DNA of 40,435 bases from a virus. The stretch spans positions 1 to 40,435 of IMG/VR virus record IMGVR_UViG_3300003323_000149. The stretch is one strand, 5' to 3'. A program made the translations under genes and the position numbers. Below are positions 1 through 6,380 of this stretch, piece after piece; position 1 is the stretch's first letter; every line of letters starts with the position of its first letter. The notes beneath the pieces are model-generated. The model worked only from the letters and a program-made list of their open reading frames with translations, did no database searches and was not told where the DNA came from.

Positions 1-359
1 ACCTCGCGGACGCCAACCTCGCGGGCGCCAAGGGTTCTGAATTGGTCATCGCCATGACCCGCATCCTTCCCGAAGGCGAGCTGATTGGTTGGAAGAAATG
101 CCGAGACGGCGTGATCGTCAAGCTTTGCATTCCTGCTGCAGCAAAGCGCTCGCACGCGTTTGGCCGCAAGTGCCGGGCCGAGTTTGCGGACGTGCTGGAG
201 GTCATCGGCGCCGAGGTCGGCATCAGCAAGCACGACGGCAAGACCGAATACCGCGCTGGGCAACGCGTCACCCCCGACAGCTTTGATGACAACTGGCAAG
301 ACGAGTGCGCCCCTGGCATCCACTTCTTCATCACCAAGGCTGAGGCCGAGGCTTACTGA
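1..359 (+). CDS. Pentapeptide-repeat protein, 3' part (continues from window end)
   Basis: This is the C-terminal part of a gene that starts at 40287 near the other end of the window. The frame is open from base 3 and begins with A(D/N)LxG-type pentapeptides (LADANLAGAKG). A conserved-looking domain follows, with a KCRAEFADVLEV core, a YRAGQRVTPDSFDD segment and an EC..GIHFFI..AEAEAY ending. That layout (short pentapeptide stretch plus this C-terminal domain, which I recall as DUF5758) is common in phage early regions. No catalytic motif is visible and the function is unknown. An internal TTG at 42 could only give a truncated product, and I do not favour it. If the genome is circular, this is the first gene of the PL-like operon. 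Confidence 0.8.
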   Translation, partial: LADANLAGAKGSELVIAMTRILPEGELIGWKKCRDGVIVKLCIPAAAKRSHAFGRKCRAEFADVLEVIGAEVGISKHDGKTEYRAGQRVTPDSFDDNWQDECAPGIHFFITKAEAEAY

Positions 360-374
360 TCAGGGGGCGCAGAG

Positions 375-710
375 ATGGGACACGTTGACCCCGTGATTCA
401 CGCCGGCCGAAACGGCTCCCGCATCGAGCGCAAGGACGCTCTGCGTGATCTGGCCTACGGCACGCTCATCTGCGAGTTCATGGCCGGCTCCCTGAAGCCG
501 CTGAGCCCGATCCCCACGCCCGATTTCGCCAAGCCTCAGACGCGCTTCATCGATGTGCTGTCGGACCAGATGGCCGGCCGCGACAGCGATCAGCGCTGGG
601 TCGAGCTGACCAACATCCTCGTTCAGTGCGACGCCGGCCGTGGCTGGCTTCGTGAGCGGGCCAAGGAACACGCCGATTGGCACGCCGATGTGGCTGCTTA
701 TGGAGGCTGA
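375..710 (+). CDS. Small early protein, unknown function
   Basis: A 111-residue protein starting at ATG 375, 15 bases after the preceding stop, with a purine-rich ribosome site (agag) just upstream. It is soluble and rich in charged residues, with no membrane segment and no motif I recognise. It sits second in the + strand early operon and is closely followed by the next gene, whose ribosome site overlaps its 3' end. Real-gene status rests on the tight operon packing and normal codon use; no function can be assigned. Confidence 0.65.
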   Translation: MGHVDPVIHAGRNGSRIERKDALRDLAYGTLICEFMAGSLKPLSPIPTPDFAKPQTRFIDVLSDQMAGRDSDQRWVELTNILVQCDAGRGWLRERAKEHADWHADVAAYGG

Positions 711-711
711 T

Positions 712-1029
712 GTGAACACCGCACACGAAGGCACTGACGACATGTTGGACTACCTCGACGCCAATCCGCAGATCCTGCGCCGCTCGGCCGCTCACCGCGC
801 CCTGCCGCTGGCTGACAACTGGCCGACGCGCCGCGCATTCATTCCGCAAGGCTGCGATCAGCAAGGGCGACTGACTCCGACCATCGAGGCCAAGCCGCTT
901 ATGCCCGCTGAGGCTGCAACGGAGATTGGCTCCGAAGACCAGAGCGAGTCCGCTGATGGCGTGTTCTGGATCTACATGGCCACGATTGGAGCGGTCATCG
1001 CTACTGCTTTGCTGGCGGTGTGGGCATGA
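712..1029 (+). CDS. Small early protein with C-terminal membrane segment
   Basis: I chose GTG 712 because a full GGAGG (702-706) lies five bases upstream; ATG 700 and ATG 688 in the same frame are alternatives with poorer ribosome sites. The product has about 105 residues. The N-terminal two thirds are polar. The last 25 residues (VFWIYMATIGAVIATALLAV) form one clear transmembrane helix, so it is probably a tail-anchored inner-membrane protein. Its stop overlaps the next start (ATGA at 1026). Function unknown. Confidence 0.55.
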   Translation: MNTAHEGTDDMLDYLDANPQILRRSAAHRALPLADNWPTRRAFIPQGCDQQGRLTPTIEAKPLMPAEAATEIGSEDQSESADGVFWIYMATIGAVIATALLAVWA

Positions 1030-1376
1030 GCAAGCGCGCCATCTTCGACTACCCGAACACATGCCCACAAATTGACCGGGCAATGCGGGAGGCCGAGTCG
1101 CAACTCAGCGATGTTCTCGACGCGCTTCTTGAAGAGGCATGCCCGCTACTGGTTGGCGGCATCCATCGGCGAGACATCCTTATTGATTGGGCGAAGCGCG
1201 GGTTTGAAGCGGTGGAGGAGTCGTTCGAGTCTGTGCGCTCGACGAACGAAGACATGCGCCGCGCGGCTGAGAGTCAGATTGAGAGCCTTGCTTCTGAGCT
1301 TAGTGATGCGGATGCAGAAATCGAGGCGCTGAAGCAGCGGATTCACGAGCTTGAAGCCGAGGCCGCAAATGCGTGA
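1026..1376 (+). CDS. Coiled-coil early protein
   Basis: A 116-residue protein starting at ATG 1026, coupled to the previous gene by an ATGA overlap. The middle (HRRDILIDWAKRGFEAVEES) is helical. From about residue 65 to the end there is a long heptad-rich, acidic coiled coil (SQIESLASELSDADAEIEAL, KQRIHELEAEA). No catalytic motif is visible. The architecture suggests a homo-oligomer or an adaptor. It lies between two small membrane proteins, which hints at, but does not prove, a shared membrane-associated role. Confidence 0.6.
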   Translation: MSKRAIFDYPNTCPQIDRAMREAESQLSDVLDALLEEACPLLVGGIHRRDILIDWAKRGFEAVEESFESVRSTNEDMRRAAESQIESLASELSDADAEIEALKQRIHELEAEAANA

Positions 1377-1491
1377 CCCCTGGCCGTTCGGCTCTTTCCT
1401 GGATCGCCATCCGCGCATTGCGCTGGCTCTGCTGGTGGCGGTGATCTTTCTCTGGACTGGACTTGATGGCCTGTTGGCCGGGAGCAAATGA
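1369..1491 (+). CDS. 40-residue single-pass membrane protein
   Basis: A short gene starting at ATG 1369, eight bases inside the 3' end of the preceding gene. The product has a short basic head (MRDPWPFGSFLDRHPR) followed by one strong hydrophobic helix (IALALLVAVIFLWTGLDGLL) and a short polar tail. The stop at 1489-1491 is two bases before the next start. Close packing on both sides supports translation. Function unknown. Confidence 0.5.
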   Translation: MRDPWPFGSFLDRHPRIALALLVAVIFLWTGLDGLLAGSK

Positions 1492-1492
1492 G

Positions 1493-1789
1493 ATGAAAAC
1501 AAAGACCGTGACTGTTGCCGGGTTCATTCACTTCGACCCGATGCGCGCACGCCATGCCGACATTTGGCAGACGCCGTTTGTCTTCCGCGAATACGAACCG
1601 CAGACCGGGAGCGAAAGCGTTCTGGTTGGCGAGCAGACCATCACCCTAGAGGTGCCGGAGGAATTTGATCCGCGGCCCGGCATGGTCAAGGCGCTGGAGG
1701 CCAAGAAGGAAAAGGCCCGGGCCGAGTTCGCCGCGCTGGTCACGCAGATCGACCGCCAGATCAACGAGCTGTTGGCGCTGGAGGCGTGA
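1493..1789 (+). CDS. Early protein upstream of the recombinase, unknown function
   Basis: ATG 1493 is preceded by GGGAG (1479-1483) and gives 98 residues. The N-terminal half looks like a small beta-rich domain (TKTVTVAGFIHFDPMRARHA). The C-terminal third is a helical, charged stretch (EAKKEKARAEFAALVTQIDR) of coiled-coil character. It shares one base with the ERF gene start, so the two are probably co-translated. Similar small proteins sit just upstream of recombination genes in other temperate phages, but I cannot name a family or role. Confidence 0.6.
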   Translation: MKTKTVTVAGFIHFDPMRARHADIWQTPFVFREYEPQTGSESVLVGEQTITLEVPEEFDPRPGMVKALEAKKEKARAEFAALVTQIDRQINELLALEA

Positions 1790-2379
1790 TGAGCAAGATC
1801 CATGAAGCAATGGCCAAAGCCATGGATGAAATATGCCGCCTCGGCATCGCCAAGACTCAGAAGAACGCCCAGCAGGGCTACCACTTCCGAGGCATCGACG
1901 CCGCCATGTCGGAGATGAGCCCGATCCTTGTGCGCAATGGCATCACCGTAACGCCGGAGTATTCGGAGGCCTCCTTCGAGTGGCGCGAGAAGGACGCTGG
2001 CAAGTTCCTGCGGTTCGCGCTGGTAAAGGGCGCATTCACGTTCGCCGCTGATGACGCCTCGTTTGTTCGATCTGTGGTCTATGGCGAAGCCATGGACAGC
2101 GGCGACAAGGCCCTGACGAAAGCTCAGTCGGTCGCATTCCGCACGGCCTTGTTCCAGACCTTCGTCGTGCCGTTGATGGCCATGGACCCAGAGTCCGACG
2201 AGTACGGAGGCCCGCAGGAACCCAGTGAATTGGACACGGCCCGCGAGAAGGCCATGCAAGGTGTCGAAGCCTTCCGAATCTGGTGGAAGTCCATCGGCTC
2301 TCCTGTCCGCACCGAGCTGGGCAAGTACTTGCCCGAACTGCAGGCGGCCGCCAAGGCTGCCGATGGAGATGCGCAATGA
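1789..2379 (+). CDS. erf: ERF-family single-strand annealing protein
   Basis: A 196-residue protein matching the ERF family of phage recombinases (P22 Erf type), which bind single-stranded DNA and anneal complementary strands during homologous recombination and genome circularisation. Family signatures are the N-terminal KTQKNAQQGYHFRGIDAAM segment, the central region on to VYGEAMDSGDKALTKAQSVA, and AFRTALFQTFVVPL. ATG 1789 overlaps the previous stop by one base and is preferred over GTG 1786. It is followed, with an ATGA overlap, by a YqaJ-type exonuclease. This is the usual two-component annealase and exonuclease pair, which would process linear ends after injection. Confidence 0.9.
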   Translation: MSKIHEAMAKAMDEICRLGIAKTQKNAQQGYHFRGIDAAMSEMSPILVRNGITVTPEYSEASFEWREKDAGKFLRFALVKGAFTFAADDASFVRSVVYGEAMDSGDKALTKAQSVAFRTALFQTFVVPLMAMDPESDEYGGPQEPSELDTAREKAMQGVEAFRIWWKSIGSPVRTELGKYLPELQAAAKAADGDAQ

Positions 2380-3041
2380 AACCGCTTCTGATCTGTTGCT
2401 CTGCTCTGTCCAAGATCATGACGGAGCCCAAGACGAAGGCCGAAGGCATCCTGTCCATCGGCGCCAAGACTGCCATTCGCGAAATGGCCGCCCAGGCGAT
2501 CTTCGGTGTTGACTTCGAAATCAAGGATCGCAAGATCGAAAAAGGAATCTTGTGCGAGCCTGATGCAATCGCGCTGGTCAACGGCGTCAAGGGCCTGATG
2601 CTGTCCAAGAACACCGAGCGCCGCTGGAACCAGTGGCTAACTGGTGAGTGCGACCTGATCGACACTGCGGCGATGCGCGGGCATGACACCAAGTGCTCAT
2701 GGTCCATTCAGACCCACCCTCTCTGCCTGGAGGATATCGAGTCCAGCCAGCGCAAGAGCTACGAGTGGCAGGCTCGCGGCTACATGATGTTGTGGCCCGG
2801 CATCGACGAATGGGAGTTCGATCACTGCCTGGTCAACACGCCCGAGCACCTGATCGGCTACGACAGCCCGGCGCTGCATCGCGTGGACCACATTTCGCCC
2901 GAGCACCGACTGACCAGCTGGACCGTGAGGCGCGACGCAGAGGCGGAGGCGCTCATCAAGGCCAAGTGCGAAGCCGCGCAGGAGTACTACGTCGATTTCA
3001 TGCGGTCGTTCGACATGTCGCGCGAACCGCTGGCCGCCTAA
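2376..3041 (+). CDS. YqaJ-like PD-(D/E)xK exonuclease
   Basis: A 221-residue nuclease of the YqaJ/lambda-exonuclease type. Visible active-site elements are E61 (KGILCEPDAI), D93 in TGECDLI and the D104-T-K106 triad element in GHDTKCSWS. A conserved helix follows with Q and Y positions (SYEWQARGYMMLW). Such enzymes resect double-stranded ends 5' to 3' and load the partner annealing protein. The ATGA overlap with erf (2376-2379) indicates coupled expression. ATG 2376 is the first start after the erf reading frame; the same frame extends upstream inside erf, but that would be a long antiparalogous overlap. Confidence 0.85.
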   Translation: MKPLLICCSALSKIMTEPKTKAEGILSIGAKTAIREMAAQAIFGVDFEIKDRKIEKGILCEPDAIALVNGVKGLMLSKNTERRWNQWLTGECDLIDTAAMRGHDTKCSWSIQTHPLCLEDIESSQRKSYEWQARGYMMLWPGIDEWEFDHCLVNTPEHLIGYDSPALHRVDHISPEHRLTSWTVRRDAEAEALIKAKCEAAQEYYVDFMRSFDMSREPLAA

Positions 3042-3140
3042 CCCTTTCACGCCCTCACACGCGCCGCACCGCTTTTCCTCCCAAGCACAAGGGTTGGCGC
3101 GCTAGGGCCTTCTATACCCGCCGGTCGCACATAGGAAACC
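3042..3140 (+). other. Short intergenic stretch before the accessory block
   Basis: Ninety-nine bases without a gene separate the recombination pair from the long accessory block. I see no convincing terminator hairpin followed by T residues and no clear sigma70 promoter. A TATA-like heptamer (tctatac, 3111-3117) lies about 25 bases before the next start, without a good -35. Confidence 0.4.
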
Positions 3141-3641
3141 ATGACCACCACTCCGACCATCCTGGACCCGTGCTGCGGCAGCCGCATGATGTGGTTCGAC
3201 CGCCAGAACCCGGCCGTCGTCTTCGGTGACCGTCGCAGCGAGACGATCACCGTCACTGACCGCAGCCACGGCAACGCCAGCGGCACGCGCACCATCCAGA
3301 TCGAGCCCGACACGCTGATGGACTTCCGGGCGCTGCCGTACCCCGATGGCGCCTTCAAGCTCGTGGCCTTCGACCCGCCGCACCTCGTCAAGGCCGGCCC
3401 CAAATCCTGGCTGGCAGCCAAGTACGGGAAGCTCAGCGAGGACTGGCGTGACGACCTGCGCAAGGGCTTCGCCGAGTGCCTGCGCGTGCTGGAGCCCGGA
3501 GGCGTTCTGGTCTTCAAGTGGAACGAAACCCAGGTCAAGGTCGGCGAGGTGCTGGCACTGGCGCCGCAGCCGCCGATGTTTGGCCACGTCAGTGGCCGCA
3601 AGGGCCTGACCCACTGGCTCGTCTTCATGAAGGCCGCCTGA
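3141..3641 (+). CDS. Phage class I SAM-dependent methyltransferase (DPPH type)
   Basis: A 166-residue Rossmann-fold methyltransferase. Motif I is LDPCCGSRMMWFD (D9-P-C-C-G13), the acidic motif II is VVFGDRR, and the catalytic motif IV is VAFDPPHL (residues 75-82), a variant of the DPPY motif of N6-adenine methyltransferases. The C-terminal LRVLEPGGVLVFKWNE is the usual post-motif strand. Small DPPH enzymes like this are frequent in phages of Proteobacteria and are usually annotated only as class I methyltransferases; DNA modification is a plausible but untested role. Restriction evasion would suit its place in the early operon. Confidence 0.8.
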   Translation: MTTTPTILDPCCGSRMMWFDRQNPAVVFGDRRSETITVTDRSHGNASGTRTIQIEPDTLMDFRALPYPDGAFKLVAFDPPHLVKAGPKSWLAAKYGKLSEDWRDDLRKGFAECLRVLEPGGVLVFKWNETQVKVGEVLALAPQPPMFGHVSGRKGLTHWLVFMKAA

Positions 3642-3672
3642 ACGGCTTTCCCATCCCCCATTGCCACACATC

Positions 3673-4170
3673 ATGACGCGCAAAATCTTTGACCGAATGG
3701 AAGACGGCCGCCATGCCGCCATCGAAGCAGAGAACGCCATCGGGGAAATCCTCGGCATTGAGCTTCTTGGCCTGGGCTTCGATGACTACGACGCGAGTTT
3801 CGAGATTTACCCGGACCGCGATGTGGTCGATGTGACGCCCACCGATGAGCAGCACGCCGCCATCCTGGCGATGGGCTGCTCTAGGTACTGGATCAACTTC
3901 AGCGACGGCACCGAGCGCTACGGCCGTGGCGAACGCAAGAAGTCCACCAGCAACCGCTGGCAGGCTCACAACAACTACAAGGATCGCCCGCGCAGCGAAG
4001 AGGTTGATGCAGCGCGCTATCGCAAGCTGCGCCAGGGCGGGCAATACATCGTGCGCTGCGAGAAGGCCACCTTCCACTGCGGCGGCCACACGATGCAGCC
4101 CGGCAGTCGCGGCTACCCGGAGGCGTTCGACGACGCTGTGGACGCCATGCCGGCCCTGCTCGACGCCTGA
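3673..4170 (+). CDS. Accessory-block protein, unknown function
   Basis: ATG 3673 is chosen (165 residues) over TTG 3661, which would add only four residues. The protein appears to have two parts. An N-terminal acidic region runs to about residue 85 (VDVTPTDEQHAAILAMGCSR, FSDGTERYGRGERKK). A C-terminal part contains RYRKLRQGGQYIVRCEKATF and HCGGHTMQPG, with two Cys and two His that might bind a metal. No family is recognised. There is no Shine-Dalgarno sequence; the leader is a C-rich sequence (tcccccattgcc) related to the CCCCTGCC motif seen before other genes here. Confidence 0.6.
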   Translation: MTRKIFDRMEDGRHAAIEAENAIGEILGIELLGLGFDDYDASFEIYPDRDVVDVTPTDEQHAAILAMGCSRYWINFSDGTERYGRGERKKSTSNRWQAHNNYKDRPRSEEVDAARYRKLRQGGQYIVRCEKATFHCGGHTMQPGSRGYPEAFDDAVDAMPALLDA

Positions 4171-4177
4171 AACCCAT

Positions 4178-4185
4178 CCCCTGCA
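4178..4185 (+). promoter_or_regulatory. C-rich start-associated leader motif (copy CCCCTGCA)
   Basis: CCCCTGCA lies seven bases before ATG 4193 in a 22-base intergenic gap that has no purine-rich ribosome site. It is one of several related leaders in this block; see the finding on start-associated CCCCTGCC sequences. Confidence 0.4.
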
Positions 4186-4192
4186 CCCGAAT

Positions 4193-4438
4193 ATGACCAC
4201 CGAAAACAAGTTCAAGTTCTCGCCCGGCGATGCTGTCGTTGTGCTCAACCCTGACCGGTTTCTCGTCGCACTCGCCAAGCGCATTGCCGGACGACCGGCC
4301 CATGTTGTCCGCACCTACCAAGTGCAGGGTTGGTATGCGAGGCCGCGGGTAGTCGTCCGCTTCGGGCTCAAGGACGGCCGTGGGAAAGAGTTTGAGGAAA
4401 CGTTCGATGAGCGCGACCTTGCCCCAGCCACGGCCTGA
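4193..4438 (+). CDS. Small basic accessory protein, unknown function
   Basis: An 81-residue protein starting at ATG 4193. The sequence (FKFSPGDAVVVLNPDRF, GWYARPRVVVRFGLKDGRG, FEETFDERDLAPA) reads like a small beta-barrel with a KOW/SH3-like feel: a G-D-x-V-x-V opening, a central pair of strands and an E/D-rich end ahead of a DL(A)P-type close. That is a fold impression, not a family assignment. It is separated from neighbours by 22- and 24-base gaps that both carry the C-rich leader. Confidence 0.55.
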   Translation: MTTENKFKFSPGDAVVVLNPDRFLVALAKRIAGRPAHVVRTYQVQGWYARPRVVVRFGLKDGRGKEFEETFDERDLAPATA

Positions 4439-4447
4439 CTTTCTCAG

Positions 4448-4455
4448 CCCCTGCC
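4448..4455 (+). promoter_or_regulatory. C-rich start-associated leader motif CCCCTGCC
   Basis: CCCCTGCC is followed seven bases later by ATG 4463. The whole gap (ctttctcagcccctgccgac onward) lacks any Shine-Dalgarno match. Confidence 0.45.
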
Positions 4456-4462
4456 GACGCCC

Positions 4463-4684
4463 ATGACACGCGAACGCCTTGACGCCCTTCTCGCCGGTCG
4501 GCCGCGCCCCAGCGGCGGCATGTGCCTAGCTTGCCTGCACAAGCACTCTGACTGCTCGGGCTTGCCGTTTCGAGACATGCCGGTGATGCGGCGCGACAAG
4601 GATGGCACTCCGGTCGTGCGCTGCACGCGCTTCGCTCATCAGCCCGTGTCCGACACCGAACACGCCATCTTTACCACGGGCTGA
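4463..4684 (+). CDS. Small Cys-rich (possible zinc-binding) protein
   Basis: A 73-residue protein starting at ATG 4463. It has a CxxC...C...C pattern (MCLACLHKHSDCSGLPF and VVRCTRF) with His residues between the first cysteines, suggesting a small zinc-binding fold. I recall similar short proteins with the signature DCSGL.F..MPV....DG...VRCT.F in other phage accessory blocks, but no function is known to me. Start choice is limited to this ATG, and no ribosome site is visible. Confidence 0.6.
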   Translation: MTRERLDALLAGRPRPSGGMCLACLHKHSDCSGLPFRDMPVMRRDKDGTPVVRCTRFAHQPVSDTEHAIFTTG

Positions 4685-4692
4685 TCTCAAGC

Positions 4693-4700
4693 CCCCTGCC
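4693..4700 (+). promoter_or_regulatory. C-rich start-associated leader motif CCCCTGCC
   Basis: CCCCTGCC ends nine bases before ATG 4710 of the HAD phosphatase gene. The 25-base gap contains no purine-rich ribosome site. Confidence 0.45.
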
Positions 4701-4709
4701 GAACACATC

Positions 4710-5261
4710 ATGACCAGACCAATCATCTTTCTCGACTTCGATGGCGTGCTGAACAGCATGGCCAGCATGCTCGCCACCGGCCGCGGCGGCAGCGTCTGCC
4801 CCGACACGATGTCGGTGGGCCTGATGGCGCGCCTGGTGCGCGAGGCTGACGCCAACGTCGTCGTGTCATCGGCCTGGCGCATCGGTGCATCCATCGAAGA
4901 CCTGCAGGGCACGCTGACGCGCTGGGGCGGCATCGACATCGCCGCCCGCTTGATCGGCAAGACGCCATCGCACGGCGAGTGCCGCGGCGCCGAGATCGCC
5001 CAGTGGCTGGCCGAGCACCCCAACGACCACGATGAGCGCTGGGTGATCGTCGATGACGACGGCGACATGCTGGACGGTCAGCTCTCGCGCTTCGTCCAGA
5101 CCCTGCACCGCGACGGCTTCGGCGTGCGCGAGTACGTCAAGTGCATGCAGATCATCGCGCCGCAGCACAAGGACTCGACGCACCTCGCTTGGTACGCCGA
5201 GGACCGCCAGCCGTCCAGCGTGCAACGCCAGCGCCTGCAATGGGAAGGAGAGCCCGCATGA
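4710..5261 (+). CDS. HAD-superfamily phosphatase of the RNA-repair (HAD_SAK-like) type
   Basis: A 183-residue HAD protein. Motif I is IFLDFDGVLN (D9xD11), motif II is VVVSSAWR (S53/S54, R57), then TP (85-86), CRGAEIAQWL (91-100) and the acidic motif III WVIVDDDGDM (D115-D117). The SSxWR, TP, RGxEI and DDD order matches the HAD domain family that Pfam describes from Swiss-army-knife RNA-repair proteins. In multi-domain relatives that domain removes phosphates from RNA ends. Here it stands alone. A probable RNA ligase lies 3.5 kb downstream in the same operon, so an RNA-end healing role is an attractive inference. The next gene overlaps by ATGA. Confidence 0.8.
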   Translation: MTRPIIFLDFDGVLNSMASMLATGRGGSVCPDTMSVGLMARLVREADANVVVSSAWRIGASIEDLQGTLTRWGGIDIAARLIGKTPSHGECRGAEIAQWLAEHPNDHDERWVIVDDDGDMLDGQLSRFVQTLHRDGFGVREYVKCMQIIAPQHKDSTHLAWYAEDRQPSSVQRQRLQWEGEPA

Positions 5262-5473
5262 GCACCGAAAACCAATCCCCTGCCCCGGCACAGCCGGCGC
5301 GCGAGCGCTTCGAGGCCTACTTCGCAGCCAGCCGCAAGAGCAAGGGCGCCGGCAAGCGGCCGACCTTCGAGCGCTTCCCTGACGGCACCTACAAGGACGA
5401 CCACACACAGCGCCACTGGTGGACTTGGCAGCAGGCCATCGTCCAAGCCCCTGTCACTGGAGATGCCGCATGA
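5258..5473 (+). CDS. Small basic accessory protein
   Basis: A 71-residue protein starting at ATG 5258, overlapping the HAD gene by four bases and preceded by a strong ribosome site (GGGAAGGAG, 5242-5250). The N-terminus is Pro/Ala rich. The rest (RFEAYFAASRKSKGAGKRPT, FERFPDGTYKDDHTQRHWWT) contains a compact aromatic and basic patch typical of many short phage early proteins. Function unknown. It is coupled to the next gene by another ATGA. Confidence 0.6.
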   Translation: MSTENQSPAPAQPARERFEAYFAASRKSKGAGKRPTFERFPDGTYKDDHTQRHWWTWQQAIVQAPVTGDAA

Positions 5474-5793
5474 GCGCTCTCACCAACACCGGCGGCCCGG
5501 CTTTTCCAAATGGCCGCCCTGTAGGCCGCGTTTTTAAAGGTGCCCTGATGACGGAAAACGGGCCCCAAGAGTTCTGGCAAGACTCGGACGGCTCCAATGG
5601 CATGGACCTGCGCGACTACTTTGCGGCAAAGGCGCTGGGCTTCATGTGCGCGTCCAACGTCAACGCGACCGGCACGTTCTCCACGCCTGACGGACGCGCC
5701 GCCGTCGCCCAAGTCTGCTACTTGATGGCCGACGCCATGCTGAAGGCGCGAGCAATCCCAGCCCCTGGCGCCGCACAGGAGACCCAGCCGTGA
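5470..5793 (+). CDS. Conserved phage accessory protein (GGPAFP...LRDYFAAKAL)
   Basis: A 107-residue protein starting at ATG 5470. It contains the recognisable pattern TGGPAFPNG, then GMDLRDYFAAKALGFMCA, then a helical end YLMADAMLKARA. I recall this combination from many small hypothetical proteins in phages and prophages of Proteobacteria; none has a function known to me. ATGA/GTGA overlaps on both sides place it in a translationally coupled run with the HAD gene upstream and the Acb2-like gene downstream. Confidence 0.65.
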   Translation: MSALTNTGGPAFPNGRPVGRVFKGALMTENGPQEFWQDSDGSNGMDLRDYFAAKALGFMCASNVNATGTFSTPDGRAAVAQVCYLMADAMLKARAIPAPGAAQETQP

Positions 5794-6317
5794 CAGAACG
5801 CACCTTTGAATGGGCCGGCGAGCACTTCGCAGAGACGCCCGCCCCCGATCCGGGCTTCTGCGATGGCTGCGCCTTCTGGTCTGACGGTACTGACCGCTGC
5901 GAGCGGGTCACGCGTCGCACGATCGATGTTTTTGGCGGCGACTGCCAGTCCCGGCAAGTCGTCTACGCACAAGTTCTCCAACCGCCCGAAAGGCAACCCA
6001 TGACCGCACAGACCGAGAACCCCCGCAGCGACGCCGCCGCGATCCCCGAGATCAAGGCGCGCATCACCGGCTACCGCCAGCTCAGCGCCGAAGAGCAGGC
6101 CCTCATCAACGAAGGCAAGGCCCTCGCCGAGCAGTGCGGCGCCTGGATCGCCAAGCTGCGCACGCATCCGCAGGCCAAGCCCGAGCAGGCCCCGAGCGAC
6201 GGCTCGGCCGACCGCCTGGTGCCGCTCGATCAGCGCTGGGTGTCCATCGGCGCTACCGACCTGCAACGCGGCTTCATGGCCGTGATCCGCGGCATCGCGC
6301 AGCCGACAACCTTCTAA
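5790..6317 (+). CDS. Acb2/Tad1-hairpin protein (anti-CBASS sponge) with N-terminal Cys4 extension
   Basis: A 175-residue frame from GTG 5790 (GTGA overlap). Residues 1-62 form a four-cysteine module (C24, C27, C37, C52; ending FGGDCQSRQVVY). Residues about 88-175 match the Acb2 helical-hairpin family: ITGYRQLSAEEQALINEGKA, then after a loop DQRWVSIGATDLQRGFMAVI and GIAQPTTF. Acb2 proteins sequester the cyclic di- and trinucleotides that activate CBASS effectors. The ligand residues I recall for the PaMx33 protein, Tyr and Lys 15 apart, are present here as Y95 and K110. ATG 6000 (residue 71) has its own AAGG ribosome site and could give a free 105-residue Acb2. Confidence 0.82.
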   Translation: MTERTFEWAGEHFAETPAPDPGFCDGCAFWSDGTDRCERVTRRTIDVFGGDCQSRQVVYAQVLQPPERQPMTAQTENPRSDAAAIPEIKARITGYRQLSAEEQALINEGKALAEQCGAWIAKLRTHPQAKPEQAPSDGSADRLVPLDQRWVSIGATDLQRGFMAVIRGIAQPTTF

Positions 6318-6327
6318 CGGACTTCGA

Positions 6328-6335
6328 CCCCTGCC
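6328..6335 (+). promoter_or_regulatory. C-rich leader motif CCCCTGCC in the 63-base gap after the Acb2-like gene
   Basis: CCCCTGCCGGCCCTGCCGGC at 6328-6347 holds the motif and a second CCTGCCGGC in tandem, so it can also fold on itself. ATG 6381 follows 45 bases later after gagccgatcc, which is only a weak ribosome site. Confidence 0.4.
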
Positions 6336-6380
6336 GGCCCTGCCGGCAGCAATCGACGCCCACAACACCGGAGCCGATCC

